Positions 43,960 to 55,090 are shown, counted from the first letter of the stretch. The stretch: 64,000 nt of DNA from Thalassia testudinum (GCA_037157565.1 JAZHRO010000003.1:37399001-37463000), one strand, 5' to 3'. Program-made: numbers and translations. Notes: generated by a model from the letters alone, not told the origin.

Positions 43960-46900
43960 TGATGCGTGGCTTTCACTCAACTCAGTAATTAAGTTAATTT
44001 CACTTAATTAAGAGTAGAAAAAGTCACTTAGGTTAACTCAAAATTATGTCGATTGTGTAGTATAGGGTCTAATTAACCTAACATTTTAGAAATTTTTACT
44101 GGTTGAGTCCAGGTCGTTCACTGGGAGGTATAATAATTTTCAAATTCACCAATTATCTTTTATTTTTTTATAAGTTTAAGGGGTATAACTAGGTTGATTT
44201 TAAAACATTAATTTTGCCAAGATATTTAAACTATAAAGAATATACAAAATTCCATACGAAAAACATATTTACTTAAATGATGTACTTTATTAACAAGTAA
44301 ACATGTTAGTTTTCCAATTTTATTTCAAAAGAAATTAAGGCAATAAAAGTTGTTCTATTAAAATATGCCTTATTACAATTAAAAATAAAAAGTAATTAAA
44401 ATGATGCAAGAAAAATAATATCCATTCTTTACTTCTTCAGCCTCTCTTTTCTTCTCCTTTCTTTCTCTTCTATTTATTTTATTCTCTATCTCGAGCTCTT
44501 TTCTTACCTTTCTTCTTTTGTTCCTGCCTTCTTCTCTTCCTGTCTCTTATTCTCTTTCCCTTAGTCTTCTCCTTCCTTAGTGCCTGTGCTCCTTTGTTTA
44601 GCTGCTTCCTTAGCCTTCAAACTTAACCTTAACCTCAGTGGCTCTTCTTTTTCTTTAGTCCTTCAACTGAACCAGGTTTTTTTTACTTTTTAACCAAAAG
44701 TTGTTTTATTTGCGGCGAGGTCCTTTCGAGGATACATAGCACCCTGAGATCAGGGTGGGACCAGACCCTACTCTGTCCTTACCTAATCTCAATTAGGTTC
44801 GATTTCGATTTATTTCATATCAGTTCATAGTCTCGAGCCATCCAGCTCAACCAGCCTCCCAGGCCTCGCCCTCCCAGGGCACACTTGCTCACGTCCACTC
44901 AGGAGCACACCCGTAGGCACACAAGCCCGCACACACACATGCACATCCTCAGAATGTTCAGAATGATCAAATCAATAACCGGTGCGCCGAGTGCTGACGA
45001 CTGGTAAGCCCATGTAACAAAATCATTTTATCCCCATGCTCGCGCTCAGAAACTGACGATGTGGGACTATCGTAACCCCTTCCAGACCCAACTTCAATCA
45101 ATCATAACTCCCTACCCAGAGCTCCATTTCAAGTGATTTAAACTTTGTTAGAAAGCTCTAAGGTTGATCTACACAATTGCAGGGTCAATTTAAAGATTAG
45201 AGGATGTTTTCCTCTTCAATTTGAAGAATGAAATAAAGGGTTCCTACAGGTTATTTATCGCCTGGAAATGGTTTTAACTTCGCAGAGTCCTCAGATGGAC
45301 TTTTCTCTATCATTTAAAGGTCTATACAGGTTCTACAAATCATTCCGCATCCGTTAGAGTAAGTTTTAAGCTCACAAGACCTTTAGGAACAATAGAGAAG
45401 CTTAAAGCTTCTCTGAAAGCTTCAGAGTTCAAAATTTCAGACTAACATAGGTAAACAGACACAGAGAAACATCTCTGATCGACTTAAACTAGTTCTAAGG
45501 GTTGTAATCAACTCAACTAGGCAAGATTCAAGTTCATATTTCAACAAAATAGCATTGCTGTAAGTTTGGGTTGAAAAGTAACCCAAATTGATAGAATTTG
45601 AAATCTCACACAATTATTCACCTGAGCTCACTTTATTCTCTCTCAAATCATTCAACAAGATCCCAGAAACTTAATTTCATCAATTTCTCATATTGAGCTC
45701 AGAACTCCATAATCAAACTTAGTTTGACTGTGAAGGCACAAAATTTTGACTTTCTGTTAAAAGCCTTCTCCCAAGAAATTAAAGTCTCAAATAAAGTCTT
45801 CTCAACCTTAGGAACTCATTTAGATCTTCAGATAGGTGTTCTAACCCTGATTTCTAGGGTTTCAGGCTCACCGCCTGAGGTTCAAAATGTGTTTGTTTGT
45901 TAGAAAGATTCAGAAGTTGTTACAGTATTCTAAGGGTTTAAACAGCTTCAGTGCATTGCACTGAAGCTTCTAGGATCCTTAAATGCTTCTTATATCTCTT
46001 TATCAAACTTCTCCAACTCTGCCAGAGTTGGAGAAGATGAAGTTCAATCTTTGGCTCTAGACACTAAATCTTCAAACAAATATCCTCAAGTTATTCATTG
46101 ATCATATTTGAATCATTCTAGAGCTTCTCAACAAATTCTAGAGGCTGAAATACAAATTTGGCTCGTCGGAGCTCACTGGAGCTCCGGTGAGTCCATAAAA
46201 TGTGAAAAGTGTACACAGATTGATTTAACTTACCATTTTTAATCTAAAAAGGATCCTAAGGTTGCAAGGAACCTCAGAATCACATTTAATTCTTCACTTG
46301 TCCATTCGAATTAAGATTTGACAATGAATTCGTTTCTTTAAAAGTCTGATTTGAATCAAGCTCAGGACTTGTTTAACTACTCAATTGAGCGGTTAAAACA
46401 AGTCAATAGATAATAGCAGTCATAATTATATAGTTAATTAATAGTTTGAACTGCTCCTGAGTTGCCATTGACAGCAAGCTCAGGAGCTTAATTAAGATTT
46501 GGGCATTTAATTTATATGTGGTAATTATATGCATTATAGTGTCGATTAGGGTCCATAAGTGATAGATAAATGATGGAAGATCCTATGAAGGTGGAATTAG
46601 GTTGATTGTTGTCACCATGGACAGTGACAGGAGTCGGTGGAGGTGGAATGTGAATTAGGCGATTATCTGATCAATTAAGTGATTAAATGTGCTAGAAGTG
46701 ATTGTGAGGGTTAAAGGAAGGTGGACAGTGAGTTGAAAAGACAAGATTAAAGCTCTGGCGAGCTCAAGGAGCTCGCCGGAGTCGGAGAAGATGAACACTG
46801 AAATTATGAAATTACTCTAATCTAACTACCTAAACTAACTAACTAAGCTAACCTACTACTCCTACTCCTACTCCTAATCTACTGTTACCTGGACGAAGGG

Positions 46901-47941
46901 GTCAATAGGGTCCCACCGAAGGTTCATAACTGACGACGAAATTAGAGGGTGGAAGAAAGATCTCTGGTGGGCGGATTTGAGGTGGAGAGAAGGATTCCTT
47001 GGGTCGGCACCTATGTCAGAGACACGGAAGACCATGGCAGATCTCCTCGGCTGATCAAGATGGATGGAGGAAGTTGGAAAGTGAAATGGAGAGTCGCCGG
47101 AGTTTTGGACGAATAGCCTATCAAAGTCGGCTACAGTGTTAGAAGAGGGAAGGGAGCCAACTTGAGTAAAATCCGAGGGGTGAGGGGGTATTTATAGCAG
47201 TTGGCGGCGAAGAGAATGGCCGGGTCTGGCCGAAGGAGCCTGAGGAGCTTAACCTCCAGCGTCGTCTACGATGACGGTGAGGTTATCTCCCACTGAAAAT
47301 TAGGATTCCCGGTTAATCCAGACTGGTGGATGAAGTGGAGGTGGTGAGCGCAAGCTGCAAGAGCTTGGACAAAGAAGGATGATGTCGGTAGGGCGGTAAT
47401 CGCACGGTGGTGTGACTCTCTGCCGCCAGCCGTTCATTCGGCTGAAGAAGAAGAAGAGGGAAAAGGACTTAAATGAAATAAAACTTAAGGACTTGTGTAA
47501 GAAATAAGGACCCGACTGTAATGAATTCTAAGGACCAAAATGTAAACTCAGGTTTTGAAGGTTTATTTTAATTTAGATCTTTTTCAACTTTTTATATATG
47601 TTAGTAAATAAGGTAAATATTATGATTTTACCTTGAATTTACATTTTTGACCTTTTTAGATTAATTTATTAGATTAAGTAAAATTACTTAGGTTTTTATT
47701 AAGTTTAAGTTACTTAACTTATTAATTAAGGGAATGATTAATAGAATTTTGAGTCCAATTATTATCTAGATTATTAATAATGTTAATTGAATGATAAAAT
47801 GTCATTTTTAACTTATTTAAAGGTCCTTGACTAGATATCCCTTATTCTATAATTAACCCTTATATGTTCATAACCTTAGCTAATTAACTAGGAAGACTAG
47901 TTAATTAGAGGTAATTAGAGATCATGATGAGTATCTCATCA
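43960..47941 (-). mobile_element. G3 5' LTR (3982 bp)
   Basis: Partner of 25967-29938, with the same ends. The last 17 bases on the plus strand, TGATGAG-TAT-CTCATCA (47925-47941), form a perfect inverted repeat, so the start of the LTR in element orientation is a palindrome. It holds the better-preserved LTR palindromes at 45944-45968 and 46008-46036. Confidence 0.93.
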
Positions 47942-47946
47942 ATTTG
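47942..47946. repeat. Target-site duplication of G3 (right copy)
   Basis: ATTTG, as at 25962-25966. Confidence 0.92.
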
Positions 47947-49528
47947 CTAATATCTTGCTCACTACAAGGTAGATGGAATTTGATAATGAAATCGGCTTGA
48001 AGTCTAAAAGCTTCTCTGCTCCCAATGTCTTTGGCAGTAGGAAGAGATATGATTTGTTGATCTTATCAAAGCCAGCATTCCCCTTCTCAAACTCTCTAAT
48101 GACTTCCATCACATCCTTGCCCACCACACTCCACATTTCTCTATAAAAGAATACTTGTATCCCATCAGGGCTTGGGGAACCTTCCATATTAAGCTTTTTA
48201 ATTGCTTGCAAGGTCTCCTATTCAGAGATGGCTGCTGTCAGTTAAGAAGCATGTTCTCTTGTCACACCAGGTGCATCATTCCCTGCCATTCTCCATTCCC
48301 CTCTCTTAATTGCCCGAGAGGCTCCCCTATAATATTTGATAGCTTTTGACCTTATTTCCTGAATGGACGAGATCTTATGTACATCTTTTAAAATAGAAGA
48401 AATAAAGTTTGCACACCTCTTAGAGCTAGCCACAAGATGGAAGAATTTCATGTCGGCATCTCCCTCCTTAAGCCACAATTGTCTTGATCTCTCCCTCCAA
48501 TCAATCTCCTATTTGAGGTCCTCTTCCATTATCACACCCTACCACATCTTCCTATCTGCAAGTTCCTCCTCTGATAGAAGACCTGCTGCTTCCTTAAAGT
48601 CCAACTCCTGGACATTACTCAAAGCCTCTACCCACCTTTGATGCCTCAAAGTGTTCACAGTAGCACCATACTCTTTCAAGACTGTGCGCAAGGCTGCCAG
48701 CTTGGATGCCAATCTGACAGTAGCAGAACCCTCCACCTTTTTAGCTTGCCACCATGAACTGATCATCTGATGGAACCCTGGTTCGTTCAGTCAAGATCTT
48801 CTAAGTTTGAAGTATAAGCCGACTTGGATCTCTTCCCCACTATCCCAAACCAAAGGGGTATGGTCAGAGAAAGGTCGGTCCAAGCCAGTAACACTCGATA
48901 GCTGGAATCTTTCAAGGATCTTCACATTCCCAAAAAATCTGTCAATTTTGGAGAGCAACCCATTACCATTGCGCCAAGTAAATTCAGCACCTGAAGAAGG
49001 GTACTCATTCAGTTCAAGAGATTGAACCACCAGCTGGAAACTAATAGATGAGCTATTTGTGTCACCAAAAGGCCTATCTGCCCCTGTCAGCACACAGTTG
49101 AAGTCTCCTCCTGTCAGCCAGGCTTCCCCTTGCACCAATTTAGCCGCAGCCACCCAATCCTCCCACAATTCCTACCTTGTAGATGCAACACAGGGGCCAT
49201 ACACCCCAGTAACCCAAATAGTGTCATGCCCCTGGTGAGTTTGGAATTTGCAAGTCAGTAAGTGTCTGGCCTTGTTAACTTCCAGACAGTGTGCCCAAAC
49301 CTTTCTCCACCAAATAGCAATGCCCCCCGATCTACCATGTGCATTAACCTTCACACATTCATTCGCCCCCGCAGCCAATAAGTCACTCCATAGTCTATCT
49401 AAGTCATTCTCAATGTGCGTCTCTTGAATGATCGCACACTCAATCCCCCACTCTCTCAAGTACCTCATCAAAGAAGCCCTCTGACTCTTATCGCGCAACC
49501 CGTGCACATTCCAAGTGAGGATTCTCAT
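47947..49528 (-). pseudogene. L2 ORF2: endonuclease and start of RT (broken)
   Basis: ATG at 49528 begins MRILTWNVHGLRDKSQ. QETH is at about 49415, TGGDFN at about 49105 and SDHTPLVW at about 48850. The linker has RQLWLKEGD, then SPSPDGIQVFFYRE at about 48160. All pieces are in one frame. Stops are TAG (49172), TGA (48791), TAG (48539), TAG (about 48508), TAA (48242) and TAG (about 48218). The frame continues at 25961. Confidence 0.9.
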
Positions 49529-49973
49529 CTATCCTCACGAGATCCCTCCCCCCTATGGTTCTGACATTCGTAAACCTGCATAAGCTCTGTAATCTTGTCT
49601 TCTTCCAGCAGTATGTCAGCCTTTGATTTCCTCTTCCTGAGACTATAAGGTGATTTGCCCTTAGCAGATTTAGAGCAAGATCCAACACCAAATTTGAGAC
49701 CCTCCATCTCTTGCAGATTCTGCTGATCCTTCTGGGAGTCAGGCCGAGCCTCTTGTACCCCCTGCACCTCAATATCCTCACTGTCTGGCAGTACACTCCC
49801 TGCTTCCACAAATGTTGGCCTCGTTTCTTCCATCCTAACCGATTCCTCCTTCTCTTCGGCCATTGTCTCCCCCTCTCCCCCAAGTGAAGGTCCTTGCATT
49901 TTTGATAGAGGGGGATTCTTCAGGAGAAGCCCTACACCCACCCTACGCAATCGCCTCTTCAACAGCTTCAAAA
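49525..49973 (-). pseudogene. L2 ORF1 C-terminus (5'-truncated)
   Basis: About 148 codons open to the element's end. It is Glu/Lys-rich with the motif SPYSLRKRK near 49640, equivalent to PPYKLRLRR in L3. The stop TGA overlaps the ORF2 ATG as ATGA (49525-49528). The zinc knuckles and DUF4283 part are missing through 5' truncation. Confidence 0.8.
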
Positions 49974-49989
49974 TCAGATTTCTCTATTT
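49974..49989. repeat. Target-site duplication of L2 (right copy)
   Basis: TCAGATTTCTCTATTT, identical to 24196-24211. Confidence 0.95.
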
Positions 49990-51525
49990 ACATTACCGGT
50001 TCCATTCTTCAAACAGGCAGCTCATGATTTTCTAACTGACAACGCATCACATTAAAATAACCAATACATTTGCTAGCATTTAAATTTTTACATACATCTC
50101 AAGTAAACAGTGTAGCTCAACCATGCTCATTTGTTCCTACCCTAGGATTCGTTCTCATCCTAGGGTTCTACTTGTATCTCAAGTAAACAATGTAGCACAA
50201 ACCATACTCATTTGTTCCTACCCTAGGGTTCATTCTCATCCTAGGGTTCATTCAAGTTATTCTAAACATACTGTTCATTTGTTTAAATCATAATACTAAT
50301 GTAAACCACTCTATCGAAAAATGCGGGAGGAATGGGGGCTCAGATCACAGATCCCATCGCCTCCGCGGGTCCTGCATACTCAACTAGCTGGAGACCTATA
50401 CAATTGACCACCACATCAAACTAGTCCAAAACTGTATAAAAGTGACACTAACTCATAGAGGAACTCAAGAGAAAAACAACGGTAGTTCGTTTGCGGAAAT
50501 CCGATTCCATTTAGGCTCTAAACGGGACAAAAACACGCACACTGTCCAAAATCAGACATCTGGGACTAGTCCCAGATGTCTTAAAAGACATCAGTACTCA
50601 CCCTAGGGTTCCTGCGGTTTCCTCGGATGTCTGGATCCTTCTGCGATCATCTGAGGTGAGTTCCAGACGTCGGACTCTCCTTCCGATCGTTTGGAAGTAC
50701 GGTCAGACGTCTAGCGACATGTCCAAACGTCTAAAAACACCTCAAAGGGCGTACCCCGCACCTTTCCAATGCTTTGCTCCTACATACACACTTGCAGAGT
50801 TAGAAATGGCTAAACAACTCTCCTACAATATGGCTTGCATAGCCAGAAACCATGCAGAAGCACGTACCTTGGCACTACACGTGCTTTTAGACATCCGGCT
50901 TCAACTCTGGATGTCCCCCTGCTACTTGAGACATCTGGGAGATGCTCCAGACGTCTGATACTGGAAAGTATCCAGTATGCAGAACTCTCCAGCGAGATGT
51001 CTCCTTCGTAACCTTACCCTTAGGAGCTGCGGTAGTGCCTCCAGTGGCTGCAGGAGGCCAAGGCTTCTACCTGCAAGCTCTTCCTCCTCGCTCGCATCGT
51101 CGACTCCTCCCGCACGAGCTCCTCCAAGCTCTCACGGCTCCCTCGCAAACTCCTTCCCTCGAGCTCCTCCCACGCTCTCGCTCCCCTCTCGTCCTCCTCC
51201 GCGTCTCGTCTCTCTCTCTCTTCTTCCTCTCCACTCGCAATGCTGGGTGGAAGGGAGGAAGGTGGTAGCTGGCAGGAGGGAAAGATGGAGGTGGTGGCTG
51301 GTGGAGATGGGGAGAGTGGCGTGAGTGTGGGGTTCAAATAGGAAAAGGTTAGGGTTTGGGGTGAGGAGAGAGAGAGGTGTGTGCGTGTGTGCGCGCATGG
51401 AAAAAGAATACAAGGTGCATTTCTTTTACTTTCAGACGTCCGACCCACTATCCAGACGTCTGGACAGAAGTTTGATGGCTAATCCAAATGTCTTAAACAA
51501 CCCGAAAGGGTAGTGGGTCATTTCA
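49990..51525 (-). mobile_element. G2 5' LTR, outer part after L2
   Basis: It matches 17216-18744 and ends GGGTCATTTCA at 51525. Its palindromes at 50550-50960 are mostly decayed to AGACATCT or AGATGTCT, while the partner LTR keeps AGACGTCT. The GC-rich segment at about 51010-51300 again gives meaningless overlapping frames. Confidence 0.9.
50553..51465. repeat. Decayed AGACGTCT array in the G2 5' LTR
   Basis: Examples: AGACATCT at about 50554, AGATGTCT at about 50574, AGACATCA at about 50586, AGACGTCG at about 50665, AGACGTCT at about 50705, AGACGTCT at about 50950, and AGACGTCC and AGACGTCT upstream of the TATA position at about 51434-51461. Confidence 0.75.
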
Positions 51526-51530
51526 TGACT
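51526..51530. repeat. Target-site duplication of G2 (right copy)
   Basis: TGACT, as at 15973-15977. Confidence 0.85.
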
Positions 51531-52237
51531 GGATGGGGAATGGTGCCCTCAAAAATTTATTTAAGCCATCTTATGATGCATCTCCCCTCAAGGGTGCTAA
51601 AGTTGTGGACATGTGTTGCCCTAAGACCAGTGATTGGCAGGTACCTAAATCACCGGGTACATATCTCAGCCTAACATAGGAGGATTTCAGCAAGATGGAG
51701 AATTTGATTCAGGCCTTCAAACCTGTGGAGGGCATTGATGGCTTCAAGTGGCGTGAAGGGTTGTATTCTCCTAAGAAGGAGTATGACAATCTTCTCGAAG
51801 TTGATAGGGATGACGCCCATGTAGCTAGGTGTTTGGCTATATGGAAGTTGAAGGTGTCACTCAAAGCTCAGATCTTCTTATGGTTAGCTAGGCAGGATGG
51901 ATTAATCTCAGGTACTATGAGATCACGTGTGATGAATGTGCCCCCAATTTTGTGCACCCTTTGTAACTTTGCAAAGGACGACATTAGACATCTTTTTAGC
52001 TCTTGTCTAGAAATAGCTGAAGCTTGGCGCAAGTGCTACAGGTCCTCCTTGCCATCATGGGACGGACTATGGGCTGCCTTAGGGAAGGGTGACGACCACA
52101 CACAACCTATGGTTGCTGTCTTATGGAGTGTGTGGCTGGTGAGAAATGATGTGTGCTTTAATGATGGGTGTGGTTGGGTGGAAAATATTTGTAATGGGGC
52201 GAACTACATGGCCAGAAGATGGTGTTCAACTTTGTAA
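51531..52237 (+). pseudogene. L1 ORF2 C-terminus with zf-RVT
   Basis: 180 codons are open at 51695-52237. WKLKVSLKAQIFLWLARQDGL and CTLCNFAKDDIRHLFSSC (zinc-binding Cys-Cys-His-Cys) match the zf-RVT region that closes plant LINE ORF2. LWSVWLVRND follows. One TAG precedes at about 51678. It aligns well with L3 31819-32322 and shows the part that L2 has lost. Confidence 0.88.
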
Positions 52238-52312
52238 TGTCGATCCTTTATGATTAATAATACGTTGGAGTACTCCTGTCGACAATAGTAATCCTATTTC
52301 CCCTCAAAAGAA
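51531..52312 (+). mobile_element. L1: LINE, 3' end
   Basis: Last part of L1 after G2, with the end of ORF2, a short 3' untranslated region and an A-rich end (CAAAAGAA) before the right target-site duplication. Confidence 0.85.
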
Positions 52313-52326
52313 ATTATCCTCTTCCT
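52313..52326. repeat. Target-site duplication of L1 (right copy)
   Basis: ATTATCCTCTTCCT, 13 of 14 matching 11729-11742. Confidence 0.75.
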
Positions 52327-52619
52327 TTGTGTTTGCAAATTGTTTATTAAGCAGAGAGCTGGCTACCTAACTACCTTTACTATTGTTAGTAGGAAATCTC
52401 AATGGATTAGACTGATGACTGAAGAATCCAATGCCTTAATTTAGAATGGTAAATGGAGTCTTGTACTAAAACAACCTAATATGAATATCATAAGTAGCAA
52501 ATGGGTTTATAGAATCATAAGAAAATCGAATGGCACAATTAATAAAAATAAGAACCGAGTGGTTGCTAAAAGTTTGCATCAAAAGGAAGGTTAAGATTAT
52601 TTTGAAACATTCTGAAGGG
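52327..52619 (+). pseudogene. COP reverse transcriptase, N-terminal piece
   Basis: The frame from about 52390 reads WIRLMTEESNALI, then NGKWSLV, SSKWVYRII, and AKSLHQKEG with DYFETF. This is the standard start of copia RT (RVT-2 family). It therefore continues COP from 11728 across the whole L1 insertion. It breaks off at about 52619; the catalytic YVDD box, RNase H and 3' LTR are absent. Confidence 0.85.
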
Positions 52620-53407
52620 ATAGATCGGATCCATCCGTGGTATCGTAAAAGTGTGAAAAGTGATTTTAAAATTTTTGAAAAACAAGATCAAATCAATGCC
52701 TAAAACTTAATCAAGCAACGAAATAGAAAAAATGCCCTAACACAGAACCATATAGGAGAACTAATTTCCTCCCATTCCAAAATCCCATGAGTATAAAGGG
52801 AGTTATACCTTTACGGATGGCGTAGTATAGTATCTCGTGTGTAGTGCCCTCTAAAACAAATCCTAGCAAAGACAAACCCCTTCTCCTCGATGGGTGGATG
52901 AGATCCTTCATCTTAAGGAGATCCAATCACGGACAAGATCTGCGAACTCTTTGCACAATTGAAGCGACCCTCACCTCAGAACCATGGACTCAAGACAAGA
53001 AGACCTCCAACAAGATCACAAAGACACGACCCTATGGTAGCCAGTCAACCAACAGAGAGGGTCGATTGACAAGCTAGTGAAGGGAGAAATTCCCTGATAA
53101 AGCACCCTTCAATAGTTGATTGTCTAATAATGAAATTCGGCATTCAGCTACAATAGAGCTGGTCGACCAACAACATTGCTGGATGTTTGGCAATAGAGGG
53201 GAGGCCTGGAGTGCCCCTTTCTCTTCTTCTTGGTGGTTGTAGCTCTCGAGAGATGATTTTGGTTGATTGGAAATCAAATGAAATTGTGATTGGAATTAAA
53301 GTTTGCCTTTGAAAGATATTTATAGGGATTCTAATCATAATCCTAATTTGATGGGAGCTCTTAGATCTTTATCCAAGGGTAGGTGTTGGGATTGTAGAGT
53401 GTGTATT
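52620..53407 (-). mobile_element. Y: LTR fragment (minus)
   Basis: No gene. The plus strand has TATTTATAGGG at 53317-53327, which reads CCCTATAAATA on the minus strand, a strong TATA box. Read on the minus strand the sequence runs to ACCACGGATGGATCCGATC near 52625, which looks like an LTR end. No primer-binding site or partner LTR is seen, so its family is open. Confidence 0.45.
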
Positions 53408-54135
53408 TGATCAGAAATGCGTCGTAGTACAGTTGCGAAATACGATCAATAAAAATAATTTCTAAGATAACGAGACTTGAGTCCCGGTCGTTCATCTCTA
53501 GGAGGCGTTTTGGGAATGTAAATTCAAATTCAATCTCGCTCGCTCTACTCGTTCAAAATCACATGTCGATTTATACTAAATATGTATTGATACATGACAT
53601 GTTGTTGCCAGAACATCAGAAATTGAAAGCATGCAACTTTAATCACACCAAAAGATGATAATCAAACACATGGTGATTTTCAACATATAAATATATATGA
53701 ATATTTTCATTGAGGCATGATGGTGGTTATAGCACAGGTAGCAGAATGCTTATACAGGGAAATTTAAATCTAGCTAGCAGAAAACGACTGCATACATGAA
53801 TTTATGGGGGGGGATTATGCATGCGTCATTGGGGGAGAATATGGAGCTACACTACTAAGCAGTAGATAAACCATTAAAATTATGAAGAACTATAATCTAA
53901 TCTATCAGAACTAAGGAAATTCAGAGGTGGGCTCCGATGGCCTTTGACTTGGTTGAGAGGAGGGGCAGCCAATGGTGCTTCGGTCGGCCCTTGGAGAGAG
54001 GTTGAGGAGGTGATCCAACATCTTGGCGTGGAGATGGTGGTGGCCATGGTGAAGCTACTCGTGAAGGTGGGAGTAGAGGTGGAATGAAGCTAGCTAAAAT
54101 GGAGCCAAGAGTGAATGGGTCCAAAGTGTTACCTT

Positions 54136-54344
54136 TTAGGTCATTTTATAGACCTAAGGGAGACTCTCTAGAGAAGTGTGGAATTCTCTAGAGAGAGTCC
54201 CAAGTGTGGCTGGCCAAGGTGAGACAGAGGGTGGTTCTTAGATCCACTTTCCACCAAAAGTGGATCTAAGAGAAGACTCATCCTTGGTTGCTATTTTTGG
54301 CAACCAAGGTGGCGCCACCTTGGATGGTCCTAGAATACTCTAGG
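54136..54344. repeat. Cluster of perfect hairpins upstream of the X TATA box
   Basis: TTAGGTC/GACCTAA at 54136-54157 (enclosing the TATA box); GACTCTCTAGAGAA pairing with TTCTCTAGAGAGAGTC at about 54162-54199; a perfect 15-bp stem at 54236-54250 with 54257-54271 (core AGATCCACTTT); CCTTGGTTGC/GCAACCAAGG at 54282-54291 with 54300-54309; a perfect 20-bp palindrome CCAAGGTGGCGCCACCTTGG at 54304-54323; CCTAGA/TCTAGG at 54329-54344. Confidence 0.92.
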
Positions 54345-54366
54345 TGGTGTGGGAGTGCGTTAATGG

Positions 54367-54393
54367 GTGTGCGTGTGTGTGTGTGTGTGTGTG
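54367..54393. repeat. (GT)n microsatellite
   Basis: About 13 GT units with one GC interruption. Confidence 0.95.
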
Positions 54394-54579
54394 GTCATGC
54401 TCTAAGTGGTTAGGTGGGTTAGGATAGGTTCTAATGGGTTTAGGTCTAGGTTAGGTCTCAAATTGGGGTTGCAAACCCTAATTCATTAAGGTAAAGTGCA
54501 ATTAAACTTAATACAAGCTTAATTGGGTGTGTGGAAACCTAATTGAGAGTAAAATAACTCAATTAAGTTAGGTCTAGGT

Positions 54580-54657
54580 CAATTGGACTCTCACTGAGTC
54601 CAATTGGACAGTGTATGCTAAGATCAGGGCTCAATTGGACTCAATGAGTCCAATTGA
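54580..54657. repeat. Two copies of a CAATTGGACTC hairpin
   Basis: CAATTGGACTC (54580-54590) pairs with GAGTCCAATTG (54596-54606). TCAATTGGACTCA (54631-54643) pairs with TGAGTCCAATTGA (54645-54657) around a single base. Confidence 0.93.
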
Positions 54658-54855
54658 ATAGACTGAAGAGATTGACCATGATCCAAGTCAATTAGGTTTA
54701 GTGAGGATCTTATTAGATCCTTAGGGAGGTCTGGAGGTGATGTACTAGGGTTAGGGCACTTTAATTTAGGTTTCTAGGGGGTTAGAATTAGGTTTAGGGA
54801 GCTAGAGATCCAAGATCAAGGCTTAAATCTCAAAACAGGGTCTGGAGGGTAGTTC

Positions 54856-55090
54856 TAGACGTCTGATAAAAGTGTCAGATGACTTATAATGAAAAATCAG
54901 AAGTCCATACTTATTGTCTGGATGTCCAATCAGAGTCAAGAAGGATTCTAGGTTCTGTCTTGGGTATTCTGCAGAAATTAGATGTCTGACCAAGTGTCTA
55001 GACGTCCAATAACACTGCAAAAGTGAGTTTAAGGTATGCAGGAATTGGCTAAGGGTTCTAGACATCCTATAACTCATCTGGACATCCAAA
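54856..55090. repeat. AGACGTCT-like motifs in X
   Basis: TAGACGTCTGA at about 54855, TGGATGTCCAA at about 54921, AGATGTCTGA at about 54979, TAGACGTCCAA at about 54999, TAGACATCC at about 55061 and TGGACATCCAA at about 55080. Same motif family as in the G2 and G4 LTRs, in otherwise different sequence. Confidence 0.7.

Larger units (their letters stand above)
47947..49973 (-). mobile_element. L2: LINE, 5' part
   Basis: It continues L2 beyond G3: end of ORF1, endonuclease and first RT motifs. It stops at 49973 against the right copy of the target-site duplication, so the 5' part of ORF1 was never copied. Confidence 0.9.

Noticed and set aside
52711..53338. Short minus-strand frames of 64-71 codons
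   Set aside because: No motifs; they overlap LTR-like sequence of Y with its own TATA box.
54400..54800. TTTAGG/TTAGGT-rich stretch that recalls plant telomere repeats
   Set aside because: No regular (TTTAGGG)n array, only loosely similar words in an LTR.
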